DNA from: CAMQVM01 sp044433365 | Lineage (GTDB): Bacteria > Bacteroidota > Bacteroidia > Bacteroidales > Rikenellaceae | Assembly (NCBI GenBank): GCA_044433365.1 | Contig: JAWXTR010000140.1 | Location: 1-5,211 of the forward strand | Length of the DNA: 5,211 nt | Reading direction: 5' to 3' | Part shown: in pieces, positions 1 through 5,211 of the stretch | Numbering within the stretch: the first letter of the stretch is position 1 | How the letters are laid out: each line of letters opens with the position of its first letter | Notes under the pieces: model-generated | Databases searched by the model: none | The model's input: the letters and a program-made list of their open reading frames with translations, nothing else | What the model was told of the DNA's origin: nothing | Translations under genes and position numbers: made by a program

Positions 1-10
1 TGTTGTTTTC

Positions 11-35
11 AGACGTAGCAGGGCTACGTCTCTAC
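11..35 (-). repeat. REP-like palindromic repeat, copy 1
   Basis: Perfect 9-bp arms AGACGTAGC and GCTACGTCT (11-19 and 23-31) separated by a 3-nt loop. Read on the minus strand, the hairpin is preceded by the tetranucleotide GTAG (35-32), and no matching CTAC closes the other foot, so the element is asymmetric and has a direction. GTAG next to a short hairpin is the classical form of REP sequences mobilised by RAYT (REP-associated tyrosine) transposases; that link is inferred, since no transposase lies in the window. The whole 25 bp recurs perfectly, inverted, at 5063-5087, and the 21-bp hairpin recurs in direct orientation at 5190-5210. It starts 360 bp before parE. Confidence 0.85.
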
Positions 36-77
36 CTATGCAGTTATGTTTAAAAAAAGGGGTTTGAAAACAAATCA

Positions 78-85
78 GGGGGGGG
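78..85. repeat. G8 homopolymer tract
   Basis: A run of eight G in an otherwise AT-rich intergenic region, lying just before the second repeat element (91-126). It is not in a gene. Such tracts are prone to slippage in replication and sequencing, so its exact length may vary. It lies upstream of both proposed promoter motifs, so an effect on parE transcription is not obvious. Confidence 0.6.
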
Positions 86-90
86 TACCT

Positions 91-126
91 GAGTTCGGTT
101 ACAGACCTTGGACCCAACATCTCTAC
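91..126 (-). repeat. Second dispersed-repeat element, left copy
   Basis: A diverged inverted match to 5112-5147. GTTCGGTTACA (93-103) is identical to the reverse complement of 5137-5147, and CAACATCTCTAC (115-126) matches the reverse complement of 5112-5123 with one mismatch. The segment between has diverged and differs by about two bases in length. On the minus strand it begins with GTAGAGA, the same head as the REP-like palindromes, but the body differs. This copy keeps only a weak hairpin (GGT/ACC). Either a separate repeat family using the same head, or a decayed hybrid copy. Confidence 0.6.
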
Positions 127-148
127 GGGGGTTCGCAAATAGTGTTTG

Positions 149-156
149 TACCTTTG
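149..156 (+). promoter_or_regulatory. Possible distal Bacteroidetes promoter (-7 box)
   Basis: TACCTTTG is an exact match to the Bacteroidetes -7 consensus TAnnTTTG. I see no good TTTG -33 box at the right distance upstream, where the sequence is G-rich, so the motif may be chance. If used, it would add about 73 nt to the leader compared with the proximal motif at 222-229. Confidence 0.25.
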
Positions 157-197
157 TTATCGAAGTATAGATTTATTGACTTTAATTTTAATTCAAA

Positions 198-229
198 TTT
201 CAAAAATTCATAAAAATGTACTATCTTTG
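198..229 (+). promoter_or_regulatory. Likely promoter of the parE-parC operon
   Basis: TATCTTTG (222-229) matches the Bacteroidetes -7 consensus TAnnTTTG exactly. A weak -33 candidate, TTTC (198-201, consensus TTTG), lies 20 nt upstream, within the usual spacing. The preceding 170-217 stretch is strongly AT-rich, as often seen upstream of active promoters. Transcription would start near 235-237, giving a leader of about 135 nt before parE. No promoter of this form is visible in the parE-parC spacer, so both genes are probably read from here. Sequence match only. Confidence 0.45.
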
Positions 230-234
230 TAGCT

Positions 235-335
235 AGGATGTGATTTTTTCCATCCTCAATATTTTGGGGTGCAGTTTTCAAAGTTGTGACCCCTATTTTC
301 GGCTAATGGTATTTCTGAAATTTCAAGTTAGAAAT
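235..335 (+). promoter_or_regulatory. parE leader with three possible stem-loops
   Basis: Between the proposed start of transcription and parE there are three successive inverted repeats: AGGATG/CATCCT (235-240 and 251-256, 10-nt loop), GGGGT/ACCCC (266-270 and 289-293, 18-nt loop) and ATTTCT/AGAAAT (311-316 and 330-335, 13-nt loop). None is followed directly by a strong T-run, so a standard attenuator is not evident, and I do not recognise a known riboswitch. Short AT-rich inverted repeats occur by chance in sequence of this composition; the first two, with GC in the stems, are the better supported. Confidence 0.3.
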
Positions 336-370
336 CCTTTATAATTCAAACACACTTCAATATAATAGAG

Positions 371-2215
371 ATGACTAATTATAATAATGATGATATAAAA
401 ACCCTTGAGTGGAACGAACATATTCGCCGCCGCCCAGGGATGTATATCGGTAAATTGGGTGATGGAACTGCTCCAGATGATGGTATTTATGTGCTAATTA
501 AGGAGGTTCTCGACAACTCTATCGACGAGTATATGATGGGCTTTGGAAAGAGCATTGATATTACGCTTGTCGACGATACGGTGACAATCAGAGACTACGG
601 TCGAGGTGTACCGCTAGGTAAGTTGGAAGATGTGGCTTCTAAAATGAATACTGGTGCAAAATATGACAGCAAGGTGTTTAAGAAGTCGGTAGGTTTAAAT
701 GGAGTGGGTATAAAAGCTGTAAATGCTCTCTCTTCCTATTTCTCTATCGTCTCAGTTCGTGAGGAGCGTCGTAGACAGATTGACTTTTGTGGAGGTGTTG
801 CAACAGAGCGTATCGAAACAGACTCTAAGCAGGAGAGAAATGGTACGACAGTAAGTTTTCATGCCGATAAATCTGTGTTTGGTGAGTATAGCTACAATAT
901 TGATTTTATCGAGACAATGATAAAAAACTATACCTACCTAAATGCTGGTTTAGTAATACGTTTTAATGGTAAGCCATTTGTTTCAAAAAATGGTCTGTTA
1001 GACCTATTGAACGACAACCTTACAGAAGAACCGCTATATAGTCCAATTCACCTAAAAGGAGAGGATATAGAGGTGACAATTACGCATGGAAGTGGTTATA
1101 ATGAGAGCTATTATTCGTTTGTGAATGGTCAAAATACTACACATGGAGGTACCCATCAAGTTGCATTCCGTGAGGCAGTGGCAAAAACTATAAAAGAGTT
1201 TTTTAAAAAGGATTTCGACCCGTCGGATATTCGCAACTCTATTGTTGCAGCAATCAGTATAAAGGTTGAAGAGCCAGTTTTTGAGTCGCAAACCAAAACA
1301 AAATTGGGTTCGAAAGATATTGCACCAGGTGGTGTGTCTGTGCGCAACTTTATTGTCGACTTTTTAAAAGAAAAGTTGGATAATTATCTTCATGTTAATA
1401 CCTCGATTGCTGAGGTGATGCTAAAGAAGATTCAAGAATCGGAAAAAGAGCGAAAAGCCATCTCTGGAATACAGAAAAAGGCTCGTGAATTTGCCAAAAA
1501 GGTGAGTTTACACAACAAAAAACTGAGAGATTGTCGTATTCACTTCAATAGTAAAAACGAAAAAGCAGTAGATAGTACAATCTTTATCACTGAGGGTGAC
1601 TCAGCAAGTGGTTCGATTACAAAAAGTAGAAATGTAGCTTCGCAAGCGGTGTTTTCGCTTCGTGGTAAGCCGCTAAACACCTATGGATTGACCAAAAAGG
1701 TAATCTACCAAAACGAAGAGTTTAACCTGCTTCAAGCAGCATTAAATATCGAAGAGCACATGGATAATCTTCGATACAATAGGGTGGTGATTGCAACCGA
1801 TGCCGATGTTGACGGAATGCACATTCGTCTGCTTCTAATTACATTCTTTTTGCAATTTTTCCCCGATTTAATTCGTGGAGGGCATCTTTTTATACTTCAA
1901 ACTCCGCTTTTTAGGGTGCGAAATAAAAAAGAGACTCGCTACTGTTATAGTGAAAGTGAAAAACAGGAGGCGATAAAGAGTTTAAAAACAAATGTAGAGA
2001 TTACTCGATTTAAAGGTTTGGGTGAGATTTCGCCCGACGAATTTAAGGGATTTATCGGTGAGAATATTCGTCTTGATAAGGTTCGACTTACAAAAGATGA
2101 TTTTACACACGACCTACTTGAATTTTATATGGGTAAAAACACAATGGAGCGTCAAGAGTTTATCATTGACAATCTAAAAGTCGATACTGATATGGATGAA
2201 GAGGAGGCAATTTAA
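371..2215 (+). CDS. parE: DNA topoisomerase IV subunit B (ParE)
   Basis: ATPase/Toprim subunit of topoisomerase IV. It binds ATP, dimerises around the transported DNA and supplies the acidic metal-binding residues for cleavage by ParC. The 614-aa length is normal for ParE and shorter than the insert-bearing GyrB of E. coli. Visible motifs: GHKL ATPase with catalytic E45 and N49 in EVLDNSIDE, D75 in DYGRGVP, ATP lid GLNGVGIKAVNALS (108-121); transducer-domain lysine K309 in QTKTK; Toprim E408 in EGDSASG, LRGKPLN (430-436), D477/D479/D481 in DADVDG; and RFKGLGE (546-552). The ATG at 371 gives a start in line with the family, with RRRPGMYIG at 19-27; no Shine-Dalgarno is visible (AATAGAG precedes it), as is usual in Bacteroidetes. 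parC follows after 76 bp, very probably co-transcribed. It could be labelled gyrB by automated pipelines; the adjacent ParC, which lacks a GyrA box, favours parE. Confidence 0.95.
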   Translation: MTNYNNDDIKTLEWNEHIRRRPGMYIGKLGDGTAPDDGIYVLIKEVLDNSIDEYMMGFGKSIDITLVDDTVTIRDYGRGVPLGKLEDVASKMNTGAKYDSKVFKKSVGLNGVGIKAVNALSSYFSIVSVREERRRQIDFCGGVATERIETDSKQERNGTTVSFHADKSVFGEYSYNIDFIETMIKNYTYLNAGLVIRFNGKPFVSKNGLLDLLNDNLTEEPLYSPIHLKGEDIEVTITHGSGYNESYYSFVNGQNTTHGGTHQVAFREAVAKTIKEFFKKDFDPSDIRNSIVAAISIKVEEPVFESQTKTKLGSKDIAPGGVSVRNFIVDFLKEKLDNYLHVNTSIAEVMLKKIQESEKERKAISGIQKKAREFAKKVSLHNKKLRDCRIHFNSKNEKAVDSTIFITEGDSASGSITKSRNVASQAVFSLRGKPLNTYGLTKKVIYQNEEFNLLQAALNIEEHMDNLRYNRVVIATDADVDGMHIRLLLITFFLQFFPDLIRGGHLFILQTPLFRVRNKKETRYCYSESEKQEAIKSLKTNVEITRFKGLGEISPDEFKGFIGENIRLDKVRLTKDDFTHDLLEFYMGKNTMERQEFIIDNLKVDTDMDEEEAI

Positions 2216-2258
2216 AACTCCTTTTAAAATTAAATTCCCCTAAAAAAATAGAAGTTTC

Positions 2259-2283
2259 CAAAAAATTGAGTCAAAAAATTGAG
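2259..2283. repeat. Perfect 12-bp direct repeat before parC
   Basis: CAAAAAATTGAG occurs at 2259-2270 and again at 2272-2283, separated by a single T (period 13 bp). The second unit ends 8 bp before the parC ATG, so the repeat covers the region where a ribosome would bind. It could be a simple tandem duplication, a pair of protein sites about 1.2 helical turns apart, or an A-rich translation enhancer of the kind Bacteroidetes use in place of a Shine-Dalgarno. The repeat is certain; any function is not known. Confidence 0.8.
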
Positions 2284-2291
2284 ATAGCAAA

Positions 2292-4985
2292 ATGAGAGAC
2301 GATATAGATAATATTGATGATGAGTTAGATGGTAGTGCACAGAGTGACGACCAAGAGTCGACGGAGTGTACTGAGCCTAACCTACATAAATTTAGCAGAA
2401 TAACGGAAGATACGGCAGATAAACGCCAGAAACTTACAGGGATGTATCGTGAGTGGTTTTTAGATTATGCCTCTTACGTTATTTTGGAGCGTGCTGTTCC
2501 TCATCTTCATGATGGTTTTAAGCCAGTGCAACGTCGTATACTTCACTCTATGAAGCGTATGGATGATGGACGTTATAATAAAGTGGCAAATATCATAGGT
2601 AATACGATGCAATACCATCCACATGGCGATCGCTCTATTGGCGATGCGCTTGTGCAGATGGGACAGAAAGATTTGTTGGTGGATTGTCAAGGTAACTGGG
2701 GTAATATTCTTACGGGCGATAGCTCGGCAGCTCCTCGTTATATTGAGGCTCGACTTTCGAAATTTGCACTCGATGTTGTCTACAATCCTAAGACTACCGA
2801 ATGGATGTTGACCTACGATGGTCGTAATCGAGAGCCTGTAACACTACCTGTTAAGTTTCCGCTTCTGCTTGCGCAGGGTGTGGAGGGTATCGCTGTTGGT
2901 TTGGCATCAAAAATTTTACCGCACAACTTTATTGAGCTTATTGATGCTTCGATTTCATACCTAAAAGGTGAGAGCTTTGAGCTTTATCCTGATTTTCCTA
3001 CGGGAGGTATGGTCGATGTATCTCGTTATAACGACGGTTTGCGAGGTGGGTCGGTAAAAATACGTGCTAAAATCGTAAAAATTGATAAAAATACGCTTGC
3101 AATTACCGAAATTCCTTTCGGTAAGACTACCACCTCAATAATCGAATCGGTAATTAAGGCAAATGACAAAAATAAGATTAAAATAAAGCGTATCGACGAT
3201 AATACAGCCGAGAATGTTGAAATTTTAATACAAATTGGCAACGATGTTTCAGCCGATAAGTGTATAGATGCGCTCTACGCTTTTACTGATTGCGAGGTCT
3301 CTATATCTCCAAACTCGTGTGTAATATTGGATGATAAACCGCACTTTATGGCGGTATCTTCGATGCTTTCGGAGAGCGCAGAGCGTACAAAAATGTTGCT
3401 AGGCTCAGAGTTAGAAATCCGACTGCATGAACTAGGTGAGGATTGGCATATTTCATCATTAGAGCGACTATTTATCGAAAAAAGAATCTATCGCACAATT
3501 GAAGAGTGTGAAAGCTGGCAAGAGGTGCTTGATGTTATCGACAAAGGTTTGGAACCATACAAAAAAATGTTCCAACGTGAGATTACTATCGAGGATATTA
3601 CAAAGCTTACTGAGATAAAAATCAAACGTATCTCAAAATACGATGGATTTAAGGCAGATGAGCATATAAAAGCTGTTGAAGATGAGATAAAAGTTGTTCA
3701 AAACAACCTTGACCATCTAAACGATTACACTATTGCCCATTATCAGAGAATCAAAAAAGATTATAGCAAAGGTCGTGAGCGTCGCACGGAGCTTCGCAAC
3801 TTCTCAAATATCGAAGCAACGCAGGTTGCAGTGGCAAATGCCAAACTTTATGTCAATCGTGATGAGGGTTTCTTTGGTATTGGTGCAGGCATGAAGAAAG
3901 ATGAGTTTGTTTGCGACTGTTCGGATATCGACGATGTGATAATCTTTACCGAAGATGGTCAATATGTGATTACCAAGGTGAGCGAAAAGGCATATTTCCA
4001 GAAAAAAATTCTTCATATCGGAATCTTTAAACGAAACGATGAACGTACCATATATAATGTTATTTATCAAGATGGTGCAAGTGGCGCAGTGATGATAAAA
4101 CGTTGTGCCATCAAGGGTGTGACACGTGATAAGGTGTATGATATAACTAAGGGAACTCCAAAATCGAAAATTTTATATCTTAGTGTTAATCCTAATGGTG
4201 AGGCTGAGGTGTTGAAAGTATACTTCAAACCACGACCACGTCTAAAAAAACTGATTGTAGATATTGATTTCTCAGAGCAGATGATTAAAGGACGAAGCTC
4301 GCAAGGTAACACCTTTACCCGCAATCCAATCCACAAAATTACCTTAAAATCGAAAGGAATATCTACTCTTACAGGGCAAAATATATGGTTTGATAGCGAT
4401 ATAAATCGACTAAATAAGGATGAAATAGGGGAGTTAGTGGGAATGTTTACCGCTGACGACAAAATTGTTGTGTTTACTACCGACGGTGGCTACTACACCA
4501 CTGGATATGATGTAAATCAATATTTCCCTGAAAATTTTATGTCGTTAGAGAAATATAATCCTAATGCAATATATTCTGTAACTTACTACGATGCTGAGGC
4601 TGAGTTTTTCTATGTGAAACGTTTTGCTATAGAGCTTTCAGATGGTAAAGCACAGCTGTTTATTCCAGAGAGCAAAGGTTCGTATCTGGTTTCGATTAAT
4701 AGCGATAGCTACCCACGTTTAGAGGTGAAATTTACTGGTGCTAATAGCACAAGATCTGATGAAATTGTTGATGTTGAGCAGTTTATTGGCGTTAAGAGCT
4801 TTAGAGCTAAGGGTAAACGAGTCTCTACTTATGCTATAGGTTCGCTCGTGTTTATTGAGCCAGAGCGATTTGATGATGATTCTCAACAGTCGCAAGAAGA
4901 GGAGGTTGAAGATGTTTTAATTGAAGCGGATGTAGAGGTAATTAATGATGGTGATGATTCGCCTACTTTGTTTGATGATTTTTAA
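2292..4985 (+). CDS. parC: DNA topoisomerase IV subunit A (ParC)
   Basis: DNA cleavage/religation subunit of topoisomerase IV. It forms the covalent 5'-phosphotyrosine intermediate and decatenates chromosomes with ParE. The 897-aa length fits the long Bacteroidetes ParC form. Order: acidic N-terminal extension (1-47); winged-helix core with KPVQRR (77-82), YHPHGD ending at D113, and R149-Y150 in AAPRYIEARLSK, Y150 being the catalytic tyrosine; tower domain; coiled-coil/C-gate to about 490; beta-propeller-like C-terminal domain (about 516-860), with degenerate blades seen at IFTEDGQY (from 551) and VVFTTDGG (from 726); acidic tail 861-897 (16 of 37 residues D/E). No GyrA box (QRRGGKG) is present, which supports topoisomerase IV over gyrase. 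R114 occupies the place of the quinolone-contact serine. The ATG at 2292 has no clear Shine-Dalgarno; M51, just before the conserved core, is the alternative start, but the upstream segment resembles the acidic extension of relatives. Confidence 0.95.
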   Translation: MRDDIDNIDDELDGSAQSDDQESTECTEPNLHKFSRITEDTADKRQKLTGMYREWFLDYASYVILERAVPHLHDGFKPVQRRILHSMKRMDDGRYNKVANIIGNTMQYHPHGDRSIGDALVQMGQKDLLVDCQGNWGNILTGDSSAAPRYIEARLSKFALDVVYNPKTTEWMLTYDGRNREPVTLPVKFPLLLAQGVEGIAVGLASKILPHNFIELIDASISYLKGESFELYPDFPTGGMVDVSRYNDGLRGGSVKIRAKIVKIDKNTLAITEIPFGKTTTSIIESVIKANDKNKIKIKRIDDNTAENVEILIQIGNDVSADKCIDALYAFTDCEVSISPNSCVILDDKPHFMAVSSMLSESAERTKMLLGSELEIRLHELGEDWHISSLERLFIEKRIYRTIEECESWQEVLDVIDKGLEPYKKMFQREITIEDITKLTEIKIKRISKYDGFKADEHIKAVEDEIKVVQNNLDHLNDYTIAHYQRIKKDYSKGRERRTELRNFSNIEATQVAVANAKLYVNRDEGFFGIGAGMKKDEFVCDCSDIDDVIIFTEDGQYVITKVSEKAYFQKKILHIGIFKRNDERTIYNVIYQDGASGAVMIKRCAIKGVTRDKVYDITKGTPKSKILYLSVNPNGEAEVLKVYFKPRPRLKKLIVDIDFSEQMIKGRSSQGNTFTRNPIHKITLKSKGISTLTGQNIWFDSDINRLNKDEIGELVGMFTADDKIVVFTTDGGYYTTGYDVNQYFPENFMSLEKYNPNAIYSVTYYDAEAEFFYVKRFAIELSDGKAQLFIPESKGSYLVSINSDSYPRLEVKFTGANSTRSDEIVDVEQFIGVKSFRAKGKRVSTYAIGSLVFIEPERFDDDSQQSQEEEVEDVLIEADVEVINDGDDSPTLFDDF

Positions 4986-5003
4986 TGAATAATGCCAATA
5001 AAG

Positions 5004-5026
5004 GTTTGAAATTTTAAACTATTTTT
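5004..5026 (+). terminator. Weak intrinsic terminator candidate after parC
   Basis: An AT-rich stem GTTTGA/TTTAAAC-like (5004-5019, about 6 bp with one G-T pair and a 4-nt AATT loop) is followed by TATTTTT (5020-5026), 18 bp past the parC stop. The stem has only one G-C pair, so it is weak. The stronger hairpin at 5067-5087 could also stop or stabilise the transcript, but it is not followed by a T-run. Confidence 0.3.
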
Positions 5027-5062
5027 CTGGATTTTTCTCAAAAACTGTTTCCGCACACAGCA

Positions 5063-5087
5063 GTAGAGACGTAGCCCTGCTACGTCT
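5063..5087 (+). repeat. REP-like palindromic repeat, copy 2
   Basis: GTAG (5063-5066) followed by the 9-bp arms AGACGTAGC and GCTACGTCT around the loop CCT. It is the exact inverted counterpart of 11-35 (25 of 25 bases). As in copy 1, only one foot carries the GTAG tetranucleotide, the other side being AAAATC. It lies 78 bp past the parC stop, a usual place for REP elements, where the hairpin may protect the 3' end of the mRNA. It pairs in inverted orientation with 5190-5211. Confidence 0.85.
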
Positions 5088-5109
5088 AAAATCGAATTTT
5101 GATAATACC

Positions 5110-5150
5110 CAGTAGAGACGTTGAGCCTTGGCGGTTTGTAACCGAACCAA
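5110..5150 (+). repeat. Second dispersed-repeat element, right copy
   Basis: It starts with CAGTAGAGACGT, identical to 5061-5072 at the head of REP copy 2, then departs into a different body. The body contains a hairpin: CGGTT (5132-5136), loop TGT, AACCG (5140-5144), extended by TTGG (5128-5131) and CCAA (5147-5150) with a 2-nt bulge. The element matches 91-126 in inverted orientation. A 9-bp inverted repeat, AATTTTGAT (5095-5103) and ATCAAAATT (5155-5163), encloses it. Confidence 0.65.
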
Positions 5151-5189
5151 AGCAATCAAAATTGAATTTGCCAAGCCAAATCCAAACTC

Positions 5190-5211
5190 AGACGTAGCAG
5201 GGCTACGTCTC
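5190..5211 (-). repeat. REP-like palindromic repeat, copy 3 (cut by window end)
   Basis: The same 21-bp hairpin (5190-5210) in the orientation of copy 1 and inverted to copy 2, with one further base (C) that fits the shared TCTCTAC end. The expected remainder, CTAC (GTAG on the minus strand), would begin at 5211 and lies mostly beyond the window, so completeness cannot be judged. Confidence 0.8.

Noticed and set aside
340..345. TATAAT, an E. coli-like -10 box close to parE
   Set aside because: Bacteroidetes primary sigma factors use TAnnTTTG rather than TATAAT, there is no -35 partner at 17 bp, and the region is AT-rich enough for chance matches.
1052..1347. Minus-strand open frames inside parE
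   Set aside because: They lie wholly within the well-supported parE gene, have low-complexity translations and no recognisable motif; they are shadows of the coding strand.
2216..2258. Possible terminator or separate promoter between parE and parC
   Set aside because: No GC-containing hairpin with a T-run and no TAnnTTTG motif is present in the spacer.
4067..4462. 131-codon minus-strand open frame inside parC
   Set aside because: Fully overlapped by the conserved parC C-terminal domain; no family features and no start context to support it.
5063..5211. CRISPR array
   Set aside because: The palindromic copies alternate in orientation with uneven spacing and are interleaved with another repeat; only two copies lie here, and no cas gene is near.
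1..5211. Operon as a mobile element with terminal inverted repeats
   Set aside because: The 25-bp inverted copies look like transposon ends, but there is no transposase or target-site duplication, the same repeat occurs again at 5190, and the content is an essential housekeeping pair.

Overview
The window holds one complete two-gene operon on the + strand, parE (371-2215) and parC (2292-4985). These encode the ATPase/Toprim and the cleavage subunits of topoisomerase IV, a type IIA topoisomerase. The window suggests a low-GC member of the Bacteroidetes, probably order Bacteroidales. Three things point there: the protein sequences are close to the Bacteroides-type ParE and ParC (for example the block GLNGVGIKAVNALS in ParE and the stretch around the catalytic Tyr of ParC); both genes lack a clear Shine-Dalgarno sequence; and the best promoter motifs upstream have the Bacteroidetes form TAnnTTTG. 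Order-level placement is inference.

Layout. Positions 1-370 are non-coding. They hold a REP-like palindrome (11-35), a G8 tract (78-85), a second dispersed-repeat element (91-126), two TAnnTTTG promoter motifs (149-156 and 222-229) and a leader with three possible stem-loops (235-335). parE follows, then a 76-bp spacer carrying a perfect 12-bp direct repeat just before the parC start, then parC. Positions 4986-5211 are non-coding. They hold a weak terminator candidate (5004-5026), then REP-like palindrome / second-type repeat / inverted REP-like palindrome (5063-5211), with the last copy running to the window edge.

The two proteins are expected to form a ParC2ParE2 heterotetramer. ParE binds and hydrolyses ATP and supplies the Toprim acidic residues. 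ParC supplies the tyrosine that makes the transient double-strand break and a C-terminal DNA-binding domain. Together they decatenate daughter chromosomes. All catalytic motifs looked for are present, and neither gene is truncated or frameshifted.

I see no previously undescribed multi-gene system here; the coding content is housekeeping. The parts worth a second look are the flanking repeats, which have the GTAG-plus-hairpin form of REP elements and bracket the operon on both sides, an arginine at the quinolone-contact serine position of ParC, and the direct repeat and leader structures that might regulate the operon.
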